A stretch of 64,000 nt of DNA from an uncultured Lentisphaeraceae bacterium (GCA_949289005.1 CASEMQ010000067.1:62001-126000); one strand, 5' to 3'; positions 8,106 through 18,095 are shown, counted from the first letter of the stretch. Numbers and translations are program-made. The notes: generated from the sequence alone by a model not told the origin.

Positions 8106-11100
8106 ATGAAGCGTTTGGCACTGTTTCTGGCAACGGCTTGGTGCATGGTGGCGCAGGCGGATTGGCAGACTTTCCTGCGCGACGAGCCCACGCGCCAAAA
8201 GCGCGACGACCGCGTCTTCGTTACCCTCGACCGCCTCTTCAAGGCCGAGCGCGAGGCCGATGCCGCCGACCGCCCCTACCTCGCGCTCTACGCGACGCTT
8301 GTGCTCGAACGCGCCCAGTGGCAATTCCGTGCCGGCCAGGCCGATCTGCCCGTGCCCACCCCCGGCGAGGGCTCTTGCCAAACATGGAGCCGCGAACAGG
8401 CCCAAGCCTTCCTGCGCCAACGCGCCGAGGCGGCATTGGCCGACGCCGCGCGCTACGCCGCCACCCCCGCCGCCCCCTTCCTCTCGGCCACGCAACGCGA
8501 CCCAAGCGGTTACGACACCTCCGCCCTGGCCGTGCTCTGGCAGAACGTCCTTACGGACTGGGAAAAAGACGACGCCCGCGCCGCCTATGCCGCCGTGCTG
8601 AAGGCCGCCCGCGATACCGGCGACGACACGCTGGAAGGCACCCTGCGCCTCCTTGACATCCAACAGAAGAACCTCCCGCCCGAGGCATACGCGAAGGCGC
8701 TCAAGGCTCTCGACACGAAGCGCGTCTGGCCCGCGAATGTCCGTGCCATCCTCCTCCGCGAACAGGCCGCCTGTCTCCCCGTGGATGTCTCCCCCCGCCT
8801 TACGCTTCTCTTGTCAAGCGACGACGATCGGCCGTCGCAGGCGACCGACCAACAGGTGGCGGAGTGGCTCCGTCTGCTCACGGAGGCTCGCGATGTGGCC
8901 ACGGATCATGACCTCAAGGCCATAATTCAAATGGACATCAACGAGGTGCGCCGCGCGGAAGTGCAGGTGCAGGATGTGCCCAATCTGTTGCCCGTGGGCG
9001 AGAAGACATCCGTCCGCGTGCGTTACCGCAACACGCAGACGCTCGATATGCGCGTGGACGATGGCGCGTGGCAGACCATCGAGTTGCCCCAGCCGGAGCC
9101 CTACCGTTGGAGCATGGGCGCCATCGACCTGCCCGCCCTGCCCGCCGGGTCGCACACCCTCGATTTCCGCGTGCCGCAACGCTTCCGGGAACTGCGCGAA
9201 ACCATCAAGACGGTGACAGTCACGGCCGCGGACTTCACGGCCGCGCGCATCCACACCGAGCCCTTCACCGTCTTCGTGGCGGACAGCCGCACCGGCGTGC
9301 CCATCGCCGGCGCCGAGGTCTGGGCCGTGCCCGAGAACGATCACGGGGAGGCGACCGAAGCCCCCGACGCCCCCGCGGACGACACGCCCCCCGCGGCCAA
9401 GTCCGCCATCCGCACCAACGCCTTGGGGCTGGCGACGCTCCCCGACCAACCGCCGGACGCACCCCGCTCGCTTACCGTATGGGTCTCCTGGAAGGGCCAA
9501 ACCATCAAGGCCCACGACTATTTCCCGCGTGACGACGCCCGACAAGACCGCAATCCCATTTGCCGCCTCTTCTCAGACCGCGCACTCTACCGCCCCGGCG
9601 ACACCGTGCACCTCGCGCTGATCGCCCTCCGCCGCGATGACGCGGGGCGCGCCGTGCCCGACCCAAAAGCCAAAGGCACGCTCCGCCTCGTGGGGCGCGA
9701 CGTCTCCGGCAAATCGCATGAGCTGGCCACCTTCCCCATCCGCCTCTCCGCGACAGGCTCCTTCTCGGCGGAGTTCACACTCCCCAAGGACTTCCTGGGC
9801 ACGTTCCGCGCGGAGGTGCGCGAATGGCGCACCTCCACCCATGTGGCACAGGTGGCCGCCTTCAAGGCGCCCACCTTCACCGTCACGCTCCGCCGCGCCA
9901 ACCCCGGCGCCCCCGCCTCGGAACCGCTCCGTTTCGCCGGCACGGCCCACGACCTCACCGAGACCCCGCTCGCCGGCGCGGAGGTCGTTTGGACGGTACG
10001 CGGACAAGGCGACGCCCAAAAGGGCACCGCCACCGTCGGCACGGACGGCACCTTCACCTTCGAGGCCACCCTCCCCGAACCCGGCGAAGACCAGCACATC
10101 TCCGCAGAGGCCACCGTGCTCGACACCACTGGCGAGCGCCAATCCGGGCAAACGGCCTTCTGGCTCCCGCGCTGGGGTTACGACGTGACCATCGCCCCCG
10201 ACGATTGGGCCATCGCCGAGACCCCCTTCAACGTCAAACTCACCGCCGAGCGCGCCGTCTCCGGCACCCTCGCCATCCACCGCGACGACGCCACCAACAT
10301 CCTCCGCCGCATCGCCTTCTCCCTGCGCGAAACCGAGCCCGGCAAAGCCGAGGCCACCGTGCCCGTCACCCTCCCCGGCGGCAGTTACACCCTCATCTCC
10401 GAGGCCGGCCCCGTCACCAACGCCACCGGCGCCATCGTCCTTCCCCGCGACGGCGACTTCGGCGTCTTCCCGAAGGATTGGCGTTTCACCGGCGCGCTCC
10501 TCCGCCTCAAGCACAACCGCGACCTGAACGTGGGCGACACGAACGTGGGCGACACGCTCAAAGGCTTCGCCGCCATCGCCGGCAACGCACCCGCCTTCCT
10601 CGTCCTCACCGACAACGACGGCCTACGCCGTATCCGCCCGCTCACAGGCGGCCCCTTCTTCGCCATCCCCATCGAGGCCGACCTCGCCCCCGCCTTCACC
10701 CTCTCGGTCTACGGCTTCGAGGGTGCCACCCTGCGCACCGCCTCCCAAACCGCCACCGTCACCCCCCCGCCGGAACTCACCATCGAAGCCGTACGCATGG
10801 CCGACGTCGCCCGCCCCGGCTCCGCCCAAACCTGGGAGCTCGAGGTGAACGACCCCTCAGCCGAACTCGTCGTCACCTGTTACGACAAAGCCCTCGACGC
10901 CCTCGTCGCGAACGAGTGGCGCGCCCTCTCCGTGGACTATTGCCGCCTACGCCATTGGTTCGGCCTCACCAATGCCTACTTCACCGACGCCACCTTCATC
11001 GTCTCCGAACCAGTGCCCAAAGACTTCTGCGACCACGTCCGAACCTACGACAACATCGCCGAGGACATCTGCTTCCGCGTCGCCGCCCCTGCATCGGGTG

Positions 11101-13052
11101 TGCACGGGGCCGCGGTCATGGCCAAAGCCGCCACCAACGAAACCTGGGGCCCCGCCGTCTCCGACAGCGCCGCGACGCCCCTGCCGCGTGTCCGCACGGA
11201 CTTCGCGAAGACCGCCCTCTGGTCCCCGCAGAAGCGCCTGGTCGATGGCCGCGCCGTCTTCACCTTCACCCTCCCCGACACCCTCACCACGTGGAAGCTG
11301 ATGGCCTTCGCCTTCACCCCCGATGGCCGCAGCGGCACCTTCACGCGCGACTGCGTCGCCCGCCAGGACGTCATGCTCCGCCCCTACCTGCCGCGCGTCC
11401 TCCGCGTGGGCGACCGCCTCACCCTCAAGGCCCGCCTCGTCAACGCCACCGACAAGCCCATCGAAACCTGGGCCGAACTCAACCGCGCCGACCGCCGCGC
11501 CGTCTCCCTCCCCGCCAAGGGCTCCGCCACCGTCGTTTGGGACGTCGCGGCCCCCGCCGTCCCCGGCACGCAAACCTTCGAGTTCGCCACCGAGGGCGAT
11601 GCCGTCCGCTTCGAGATTCCCGTGCAAGACAATCGCGTGGAGGTGGAAGAGGTCTATCCCCTCACGCTCATCGACACCAAGCCCACCACCATCGACGTCG
11701 CCGAGCCCGCCGCCTTCCGCGACATCTTCACGCGCTTGGACAACTCCCCCGTCGAGGCTGTCGCCCAATCCCTCGCCGCCATCCCCGCCTACGGCTGCGA
11801 CAGCGTCGACCACGCCTTCGCCAAACTCGCCGCCAGCCTTCTCCTCCGCAAACTCGGCCACCCCCTCCCCGAGGCCGACGCCCGCGAAGACCTCTGGCTC
11901 AACCGCCTCCTCGCCGCCCGCGCCGACGACCGCTGGCCCTGGTTCCCCGGCGGCCCCGCCGACCCCGACATCACCGCCGAGATCTGCATCGGCGTCGCCC
12001 GCCTCCATCTCCTCAAAACCGCCCCCAAACCGTTGGAAGACGCCGTGCGCGCCGCCCTCGCCAAGCGCGACAACCTCCCCTTCGCCGCCTGGGCCTACGC
12101 CCGCGCCGCCTTCGCCGACGTCTGGCCCCTCCAGGAAAACCTCACCGACCCCTTCATCGACGCCTACCGCCAGGCCACGAGCGTCCAGGAACGCCGCCTC
12201 CTCGCCATCGCCGCCACCCGCCTCAACGTCGCCCCCATCGCCAAGCAAGGTCTCCAAGACGTGCTCGACGCCGCCAACCGCGCCGACACCTGGGGCCTCT
12301 GGTGGCCCCAGGAACGCACCTGGTGGTTCTGGTGGCACACCCCCATCGAAAGCCACGCCCTCGGCCTCGAACTCCTCGCCGTCATGAACCGCCCCGAGGA
12401 CTCCCGCGCCGCCGCGCGCTGGCTCCTCCAACACCGCCGCCTCAACGACTGGGGCACCGCGCGCGCCACCCTCGCCGCCGCCTACGCGCTCCTCCTCGTC
12501 GACGCCCCCGAGACCAAACCCGCCGCCGACGAACCCAAAGTCGCCGTCCAATCCGAGAAACGCCCCGGCATCCGCCGCGTCACCCTTGCCCGCGACACCC
12601 CCGGTCTCTCCTTCGGCAGCATCGTCGCCCGCTACAACCTCCCCCTCGACCAAATCCCCGCCCCCACCGCCATCCAAGACGCCGCCCTCACCCTCACCCG
12701 AGCCTACACCCCCGCCAACCCCAAAGTAGGCGACACCGTCACCGTCCGCCTCACCCTCACCGCCGCCCAGCCCATGAGCCACCTCCACCTGCGCGACGAT
12801 CGCCCCGCCAACACCGAACCCCTCCGCCAACTCCCTTGGTGGGACTGGCAGACCGCCGCTTACATCACCCCCGACGACACCGGCCTCGACCTCTACATCG
12901 CCACCCTCCCCCGCGGCGTCACCGTCATCGAATACCAAATCAAGGCCACCCACGCCGGCACCTGCCTCCCCGGCCTCGCCACCCTCCGCGCCCTCTACGC
13001 CCCCGACTTCGCCACACGCACCGCGACCGCCCCCCTCACCATCGCCCCATAA
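8106..13052 (+). CDS. alpha-2-macroglobulin family protein, thioester lost
   Basis: 1648 residues with a Sec signal (MKRLALFLATAWCMVAQA), so exported to the periplasm. Start 8106 has AAGGAG upstream. The middle holds the MG-domain signature 'DRALYRPGDTVHL' (about 490). The A2M core, 'FTLPDTLTTWKLMAFAFTPDGRSG', starts at about 1052. An alpha-alpha toroid (TED) region follows, then a C-terminal receptor-like domain. The thioester motif (C-x-E-Q) that traps proteases is replaced by 'AYGCDSVDHAF' near 1229: the Cys is kept but Glu-Gln is missing, so covalent trapping is not expected. Bacterial A2Ms guard the cell envelope against proteases; many lack the thioester. No pbpC partner is adjacent. 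The last third has extreme GC at third codon positions. Confidence 0.9.
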   Translation: MKRLALFLATAWCMVAQADWQTFLRDEPTRQKRDDRVFVTLDRLFKAEREADAADRPYLALYATLVLERAQWQFRAGQADLPVPTPGEGSCQTWSREQAQAFLRQRAEAALADAARYAATPAAPFLSATQRDPSGYDTSALAVLWQNVLTDWEKDDARAAYAAVLKAARDTGDDTLEGTLRLLDIQQKNLPPEAYAKALKALDTKRVWPANVRAILLREQAACLPVDVSPRLTLLLSSDDDRPSQATDQQVAEWLRLLTEARDVATDHDLKAIIQMDINEVRRAEVQVQDVPNLLPVGEKTSVRVRYRNTQTLDMRVDDGAWQTIELPQPEPYRWSMGAIDLPALPAGSHTLDFRVPQRFRELRETIKTVTVTAADFTAARIHTEPFTVFVADSRTGVPIAGAEVWAVPENDHGEATEAPDAPADDTPPAAKSAIRTNALGLATLPDQPPDAPRSLTVWVSWKGQTIKAHDYFPRDDARQDRNPICRLFSDRALYRPGDTVHLALIALRRDDAGRAVPDPKAKGTLRLVGRDVSGKSHELATFPIRLSATGSFSAEFTLPKDFLGTFRAEVREWRTSTHVAQVAAFKAPTFTVTLRRANPGAPASEPLRFAGTAHDLTETPLAGAEVVWTVRGQGDAQKGTATVGTDGTFTFEATLPEPGEDQHISAEATVLDTTGERQSGQTAFWLPRWGYDVTIAPDDWAIAETPFNVKLTAERAVSGTLAIHRDDATNILRRIAFSLRETEPGKAEATVPVTLPGGSYTLISEAGPVTNATGAIVLPRDGDFGVFPKDWRFTGALLRLKHNRDLNVGDTNVGDTLKGFAAIAGNAPAFLVLTDNDGLRRIRPLTGGPFFAIPIEADLAPAFTLSVYGFEGATLRTASQTATVTPPPELTIEAVRMADVARPGSAQTWELEVNDPSAELVVTCYDKALDALVANEWRALSVDYCRLRHWFGLTNAYFTDATFIVSEPVPKDFCDHVRTYDNIAEDICFRVAAPASGVHGAAVMAKAATNETWGPAVSDSAATPLPRVRTDFAKTALWSPQKRLVDGRAVFTFTLPDTLTTWKLMAFAFTPDGRSGTFTRDCVARQDVMLRPYLPRVLRVGDRLTLKARLVNATDKPIETWAELNRADRRAVSLPAKGSATVVWDVAAPAVPGTQTFEFATEGDAVRFEIPVQDNRVEVEEVYPLTLIDTKPTTIDVAEPAAFRDIFTRLDNSPVEAVAQSLAAIPAYGCDSVDHAFAKLAASLLLRKLGHPLPEADAREDLWLNRLLAARADDRWPWFPGGPADPDITAEICIGVARLHLLKTAPKPLEDAVRAALAKRDNLPFAAWAYARAAFADVWPLQENLTDPFIDAYRQATSVQERRLLAIAATRLNVAPIAKQGLQDVLDAANRADTWGLWWPQERTWWFWWHTPIESHALGLELLAVMNRPEDSRAAARWLLQHRRLNDWGTARATLAAAYALLLVDAPETKPAADEPKVAVQSEKRPGIRRVTLARDTPGLSFGSIVARYNLPLDQIPAPTAIQDAALTLTRAYTPANPKVGDTVTVRLTLTAAQPMSHLHLRDDRPANTEPLRQLPWWDWQTAAYITPDDTGLDLYIATLPRGVTVIEYQIKATHAGTCLPGLATLRALYAPDFATRTATAPLTIAP
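10527..10556 (+). repeat. 15-bp tandem duplication inside the macroglobulin gene
   Basis: Two perfect 15-base copies in frame encode NVGDT-NVGDT. Likely a slippage duplication in a surface loop. Confidence 0.7.
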
Positions 13053-13333
13053 TCCCAACCAAGCCACAAACGCGCCACAATCCAACCAACCCGCCAATCT
13101 GCCACAAACCACACGCCCGAATCCTCCTGCAGAATGACACTAGTTTTACGCAGGGCGCGTGGGATGGCGTGGAAAATAAGCATGAAGCAAAGGCCTTTCA
13201 TGGAAAACGAGGGTATGTGGACGATAGGATGTCGCGCTTCGTCCTGGCATATGCTTTCGCGTAGGCATGCATGAGGCTGTCGACCAAAATCCGTGCAATC
13301 CGCGCCTCCCGGGCAATGTTTCCACGGACATTG
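13053..13333. other. intergenic region with no gene seen
   Basis: 281 bases between two convergent genes. The first ~65 bases repeat GCCACAA-like words. There is a short inverted repeat around 13180-13201 (CATGAA...TTTCATG) and a 7-bp stem at 13313-13334 (GCAATGT...ACATTGC). I see no coding frame with a ribosome site and no tRNA-like fold. Confidence 0.5.
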
Positions 13334-13389
13334 CGGCATGACAAAAAGCCCCGGGACGCAGAAACGCCTCGGGGCTTTTTGTCGTGCCG
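13334..13389. terminator. bidirectional terminator between macroglobulin and phosphatase genes
   Basis: Long inverted repeat: the left arm starts CGGCATGACAAAAAGCCCCG and the right arm is its near-perfect complement ending GTCGTGCCG. The A-run and T-run lie inside the stem flanks, so it works in both directions for the convergent genes. Confidence 0.8.
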
Positions 13390-13430
13390 TCGGGAGGGGA
13401 TGGACGGCGAATGTGTGTGTGGCTGGACGC

Positions 13431-14654
13431 TCAACGCGCGTACCATTTCCCCGTGTCTTCGATGTAGACGGCGTCCAGGTTGGCGCGCAGGCGCTTGCCG
13501 TCGGGGGTGACGAGCCAGGGGATGCCGTTGACCTTCTCGGTCTTGCCCTGGAGTTCGGGCAGACGCTCCACCTCACGGTCGGCGAGTGCCTTGGGGAAGT
13601 CGCAGTTGAGATAAGGGCGGACGGAGGGGGTGTTGCCCGCAAGGAAAACATCCACGCCGGTGTGGTTGCCCGTGGAGTAGTTCACGAACCAATCCTTGGG
13701 CTTGCCGGACTTTTTGGAGGTGGCGGCGCGAATGACGGCGGCACGGGCGCCTTCCTTGGGCTCGGTGCCGGTGAGGGTGAGGCCGCCCGTCTCGTGATCG
13801 GGGGCGATGAGCACCACGGTGTCGGGATGCTTCTCGGCAAAGGCGAGCACCTGGGCGACGGTCTCGTCGAAGGTGAGCAGCTCGTAGACGGACCAGGGGA
13901 GGTCGTGGGCGTGCGCGCCGTGGTCGACCTGGGCGCCCTCGATGAGGAGGAAGAAGCCGTCGGGGTCCTTGGAGAGGACGGAGAGGGCTTTGCCGGCCAT
14001 CTCGGGCAGGGTGGGCTCATCGCAGGGGGCGCCGGAGCGGCGCGCGACCATCGCGGTCATCGGGCCTTTGGAGAAGAGGCCGAAGATTTTGCCGCCCTTG
14101 GCCTCGCGCAGGGAAGCCGCGTCATCGGGGAGCGCGTAGCCGCGGGCCTTCAGCCACTCGGTGCGCTCGGGGGTGAGCATTTCGCGGCCGCCGCCGAGGA
14201 AGACCTCGATGCCGGAGCCGATCTGTCCCTCGATGAGGGTGTCGGCGTCGTAGCGCTTGGTCGCGTGCGCCGAGAAGCCGGAGGGCGTCGCGCCGACGAT
14301 GGTGTCGGTGGTGACGATGCCGACGGATTTGCCCTGGGCCTTGGCCCATTCGCCAAAGGTGCGCAGGGGGCGCTTCCAGGTGTCCACGGCGACGGCGCCG
14401 TTGTACGTGCGCTCGCCACAGGACATGGCGGTGGCCGCGGCCGCGGAATCGGTGATGCTTGAGCTGGCCGAGCGCGTCTGCACGGCGCCGTAGATGGCTT
14501 TGTCAAGTGCCAGCGGGGCGCCTTTGACCTGTCGCGCCACAGTGAGCGTGGCCACGCCGCAACCATCGGGCACCATCACGATGATGTTCTTGGGGGCGGC
14601 CCAGGCGACCAAGGGGGCCGCCAAGAGGACGAGTAACAAAGATTTCATTTTCAT
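13431..14654 (-). CDS. alkaline phosphatase, exported
   Basis: 407 residues with a signal peptide (MKMKSLLLVLLAAPLVAWA). It keeps the alkaline phosphatase core: metal Asp30 in 'VMVPDGCG', nucleophile Ser70 in 'SITDSAAAATA', 'GIVTTDTIVGATPSGFSAH', 'EGAQVDHGAHAHD' and 'VLIAPDHETGG', the last two with zinc ligands. It hydrolyses phosphate monoesters in the periplasm. It lies 26 bases downstream of the GH31 gene, so the pair is probably one unit acting on exported or captured substrates. Start 14654 has AAAGGA upstream; an ATG two codons later is an alternative. Confidence 0.9.
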   Translation of the reverse strand: MKMKSLLLVLLAAPLVAWAAPKNIIVMVPDGCGVATLTVARQVKGAPLALDKAIYGAVQTRSASSSITDSAAAATAMSCGERTYNGAVAVDTWKRPLRTFGEWAKAQGKSVGIVTTDTIVGATPSGFSAHATKRYDADTLIEGQIGSGIEVFLGGGREMLTPERTEWLKARGYALPDDAASLREAKGGKIFGLFSKGPMTAMVARRSGAPCDEPTLPEMAGKALSVLSKDPDGFFLLIEGAQVDHGAHAHDLPWSVYELLTFDETVAQVLAFAEKHPDTVVLIAPDHETGGLTLTGTEPKEGARAAVIRAATSKKSGKPKDWFVNYSTGNHTGVDVFLAGNTPSVRPYLNCDFPKALADREVERLPELQGKTEKVNGIPWLVTPDGKRLRANLDAVYIEDTGKWYAR

Positions 14655-14680
14655 CTTTCGTTCCTTTGCTCAAGGCCGAC

Positions 14681-17600
14681 TCACTTGGCGGAGCCGGCGC
14701 GGAAGAGACGCAATTCCGTCCACACACCCGTGTCGGTATGCGAGGAGCCGGCCTCGCCGGTAAGGGTGAAGCGCAGTTGCTTGGCGCCCGCGGGGATTTC
14801 CACGTCAATGAGTTGGCGGACATCCTCGGGCTTCATGCCGACGCGGGAGAAGATTTCCTTGCCATCGGCAAAAATGCGGAAGGTGACAAGGCCGGCGTTG
14901 GTGTTGCCCGTGAGCATGCCGGCGTGCCCCTTGACCTTCTCCCAGGTGCCGTCCAGGTCCAGCGTCCAATCGGCACCGACGGTATCCTTGCGGCAATCGG
15001 CGAAGTCCGTGCCGTTGACCGAGAGCGTCTCGGTGCCGATGGCCTTGGTCTCGTCGGGGAGCGGCTTGGCCTTCAGGTCCTGAAGGATGTCGATTTCCGC
15101 GGCGGAGCCGTAGTTCTTGCCATTCTGCGCGGAGGTGAAGGTGAGGCGCAGATAGCGGGCCCACGTGGCCTCGAAGGCGATGGCGCGGGTCTCGACCTTG
15201 GTGAACTTGGCGAACTCGCCCTCCGCGGCGGTCTTGTACTGGCCGGGGAAGCGTGCCAACTCAACCTTGTAGCCCTTGACGACGCCGTTGCCGAGGTTGG
15301 CGCGCGGCAGGTAGGTGACGGCATTGACGGGGTAAAGCCCATGCATGTCCACCTCGATCACGTAAGGGAAGTTGGTGGGTTGCTTGGCATTGCTGTTGTA
15401 GTAGGAGTGCCAGATGGTCTCGGGCGTGCCGTCGAAGGCATTGCGGATGGGATCGGCGGCAGAGTTGACCGAGACAGTGAACTCGGACTTGTCGATTTCG
15501 TTGGTCACCTCCGGCACGGGATAGGGCTCGGTGTCGCCGACGGCGGTGAAGGGCTCGGTGTGGACGACGAAGACGCGGGCCTCGCTCAGCGGCGTGCGGG
15601 CAAGTTTCACGCGCAGAATCCCGTGCTTGTCGGCGGCGTCGTAATACCACGCCTGGCGGCTGTTCGCGTAGGCCTCGGCGGCGTGCTCGCCGTCCAGCCG
15701 GAGGATTTCCTGGCCGGCGGTGCCGTCGGGATTGACGAAGAAGACATCACGCGGGGCGACGGGACAATGGATGACGAACTCGTAGGCGCGGGCCTCGGGC
15801 ATCCCCTCGTAGCCATTGCCCTCGACGGCGCCGAGTTCCACTTGAATGTAGCCGAAGTCCGAGGTGGAGAAGGGCAGCACGGAGACTTCTTGGGTGGTGT
15901 AGGCGTCGAACTTACGGAAGTCCTGGGTCTCGCCGTCGTCCTCGTAAAGTGTGAACGTGGCCTCGCTGCCGCCGAAGAAATCGGGATAGACGTCGAAAGT
16001 GATCGGGTCGTAAGGCTTGTCGCCGAGAACGAGCATCTCGGGATACATCGGAATGATGGAGCCGGCCCGAACGAACACGGGCTGCGTCTCGAGAGTGATC
16101 GGGTAGGCCTCGATGGTGGTGGGGCCGACGACGCGGCGGCCGTCGTTGTAGTCATACCACACCCCGTCGGGCAGATAAATGTTCTTGCGCCACCCGCGGT
16201 TGAGTTTCATCGAAGTATAAACCGGCGCGACGAGCACCTCCTCGCCCAGCATGAATTGGTATTTCGTCGCGTCGCCCCACGTGACGCGATCCTCCGGGAA
16301 ATTGTAAACCAGCGGACGGACAATGGGCGCCCCGGTGTCCCACGCCTGGCGCATGTAGGAGTAGACGAAGGGCACGATGCGGTTCTTGTGGAGGAGCGCC
16401 GCGCGGTTGAGCGAACGATAAGGCTCGGGATAACTCCACGGGCTCTTGTTCATGCCACTCCAACCATTCATCGCGTAAATGGCCGTGGTCCAGCACTTCC
16501 ACTGCAAATCGCGCAGATAGGTCTCGTTGGAACCGCCGAAGATACCGTCCACGTCGGTGGTGGCGTAAGCCTGGCCACTCATCGAGGAACCCGTGAGCGT
16601 GGGGATGTGATAACGGATCAAATCCCACGAGCCCGATTGGTCACCCGTCCAGCAGATGCCATAACGCTGCGTGCCGGCCCACCCCTGCACCGTCCAGACA
16701 AAGGCGCGCGCGTTGGCATTGCGCTCGATGCCCTCGGCGGCCACCTTGTTGCACTCCAGCGCGTGCTGATAGGCCGGCCCCGACCACGCCACGTCAATCT
16801 TCTGCACGCGGCTGCCGGCATGGCCGACCTCCCACTTGATGCGGTTAAGCGCACCCTCCGTCCACAACCCCGTGTGGAAGCCCAAATCCGCGAGCATGTC
16901 GGCCACGTAACCCAACTGCATATGGTCGCAGCCATAACCGTCGTTCACGAGCAGCCACCCGCCCGGCATCCCGTGCTCGCGATAGGCCTTCGCCACGCGC
17001 ACCGCGTCCACGGGCGTAACCTCCTTGTAGGTGCCATCCGCGTTCTGCGCGGGCTCGCGCGTTTCCTTGTCGCGGGTGATGTAGGCATCGGCATCGCCGA
17101 GTTGCAGCCCCCACCGCGGCAACAGGTTCGGCCGCCCCGTGAACTTTGTGTAAAGGTTCAGGTTCCCCGCGAAATCCCCGCCCACGAAATAGAACGCGTC
17201 AAAACGGTTCTCCGCGTGGGTCGTGCGAATCTCCTCCGCGCCCGAGAAATCATACTCGCCCGTGGCGAAGGTGTGGCGCAGCACGCCATAGCCCGTGTTC
17301 GTCTGATAGAACGGCGCCGGGTTCGGGTGCCCGCCTTCGTCCCATTTGCCGTCCGCGCGAATGGCGATCTTACGCCCCTTGTGCGCAAAGAAACCGTTCT
17401 GCTGGCCGCCGCCGTAGAAACACTCGTCCGCGTTCGTCGCCAACGTCTGCGTCGTCCCCGCCTTCTCGTCAAGATCCAACGGCTTGGTCTCCGCCCAGAT
17501 TGTCTTGCCCGTGAAACGATCCGTCAGCGAGAACCGGCAATCCTCCTTGCGCACCGTCAGCGTCAGCATGGAGGTGGAAAAGGTATACGTCCCCTCCGCA

Positions 17601-17962
17601 CGATTGTCCGCGAAGGCCACGCGCGTCGTGTCCTCCGGCACCCCCACCAAAATCTGAGCCTTCTCCGGGTCGTTCTTCGGATCCGAGAAATCGGCGGAGA
17701 CAAAGGTCTTCACCTTGCCATCCTTGTCCTTCACGGGGTTCCCCGCGCGATCGCGCACCGGCTCCAACGTCTGCGGCGCCGCCAAAATCCGGAAGACCTG
17801 CGGCGAATAGAACTGCACCCGCACGGTGATGCCATTCTCCGTAATCAGGTCGAAACTCTTCGATGTCCCGCTCTGCGGCACCATCCTCAACACCTTGCCC
17901 GGCGTCGTCGCGAAGGTCGTCGCCGCCATCAAAACCGCCAAGCCTGCCAACACTCGTTTCAT
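14681..17962 (-). CDS. GH31 glycosidase with discoidin and NPCBM-like modules
   Basis: 1093 residues with a signal peptide (MKRVLAGLAVLMAATTFA). The N-terminal beta-sandwich has 'ECFYGGGQQNGFFAHKG'. The barrel carries 'QKIDVAWSGPAY' (Asp390, candidate nucleophile) and 'ICWTGDQSGSW' (Asp441, candidate acid/base). The ~51-residue gap and the missing WxDMNE motif put it nearer the atypical GH31 subgroups (alpha-GalNAc-ase, isomaltosyl-transfer types) than classic alpha-glucosidases. Residues ~800-950 form an F5/8 type C (CBM32-like) module ('AFDGTPETIWHS', 'ARYLRLTFTSAQNG'). The last ~130 are NPCBM-like ('DWTLDLDGTWEKV', 'FRIFADGKEIF'). A role on host or algal glycans is inference. A promoter lies directly upstream; alkaline phosphatase follows. 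Confidence 0.88.
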   Translation of the reverse strand: MKRVLAGLAVLMAATTFATTPGKVLRMVPQSGTSKSFDLITENGITVRVQFYSPQVFRILAAPQTLEPVRDRAGNPVKDKDGKVKTFVSADFSDPKNDPEKAQILVGVPEDTTRVAFADNRAEGTYTFSTSMLTLTVRKEDCRFSLTDRFTGKTIWAETKPLDLDEKAGTTQTLATNADECFYGGGQQNGFFAHKGRKIAIRADGKWDEGGHPNPAPFYQTNTGYGVLRHTFATGEYDFSGAEEIRTTHAENRFDAFYFVGGDFAGNLNLYTKFTGRPNLLPRWGLQLGDADAYITRDKETREPAQNADGTYKEVTPVDAVRVAKAYREHGMPGGWLLVNDGYGCDHMQLGYVADMLADLGFHTGLWTEGALNRIKWEVGHAGSRVQKIDVAWSGPAYQHALECNKVAAEGIERNANARAFVWTVQGWAGTQRYGICWTGDQSGSWDLIRYHIPTLTGSSMSGQAYATTDVDGIFGGSNETYLRDLQWKCWTTAIYAMNGWSGMNKSPWSYPEPYRSLNRAALLHKNRIVPFVYSYMRQAWDTGAPIVRPLVYNFPEDRVTWGDATKYQFMLGEEVLVAPVYTSMKLNRGWRKNIYLPDGVWYDYNDGRRVVGPTTIEAYPITLETQPVFVRAGSIIPMYPEMLVLGDKPYDPITFDVYPDFFGGSEATFTLYEDDGETQDFRKFDAYTTQEVSVLPFSTSDFGYIQVELGAVEGNGYEGMPEARAYEFVIHCPVAPRDVFFVNPDGTAGQEILRLDGEHAAEAYANSRQAWYYDAADKHGILRVKLARTPLSEARVFVVHTEPFTAVGDTEPYPVPEVTNEIDKSEFTVSVNSAADPIRNAFDGTPETIWHSYYNSNAKQPTNFPYVIEVDMHGLYPVNAVTYLPRANLGNGVVKGYKVELARFPGQYKTAAEGEFAKFTKVETRAIAFEATWARYLRLTFTSAQNGKNYGSAAEIDILQDLKAKPLPDETKAIGTETLSVNGTDFADCRKDTVGADWTLDLDGTWEKVKGHAGMLTGNTNAGLVTFRIFADGKEIFSRVGMKPEDVRQLIDVEIPAGAKQLRFTLTGEAGSSHTDTGVWTELRLFRAGSAK

Positions 17963-17997
17963 GTCAAAACCCTTTTCGTGTGAGAGTGAACGCGCTT

Positions 17998-18006
17998 ATT
18001 ATAGCA
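17998..18006 (-). promoter_or_regulatory. extended -10 promoter for the GH31 gene
   Basis: On the minus strand TGC-TATAAT, with a leader of about 30 bases carrying AAGGG before the ATG at 17962. It is divergent from the ykgJ-type promoter at 18219. Confidence 0.6.
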
Positions 18007-18095
18007 GAATGGGCACCGCCCGCCAAAGTCTCCCGCACCTTCCCCTCGCCTGCGCACAACACTGCACGCGCCTCCCCATGCAAATGCTTCCAGGC

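Noticed and set aside
10947..13112. Gly/Val/Glu-rich antisense frame over the macroglobulin 3' end.
   Set aside because: Repetitive composition is the mirror of Ala/Pro/Leu codons on the other strand; no ribosome site.
9824..13264. Long second reading frame across the macroglobulin gene.
   Set aside because: Arg/His/Pro-rich low-complexity translation, no start signal, typical of a shadow frame in very GC-rich coding DNA.
13053..13333. Possible small RNA or riboswitch in the gap after the macroglobulin gene.
   Set aside because: Convergent 3' ends, no promoter, and only short weak stems; nothing matches a known riboswitch core.
14666..17983. Open frame antisense to the whole GH31 gene.
   Set aside because: No recognisable domain, composition of a complement shadow, whereas the minus frame has a signal peptide and catalytic motifs.
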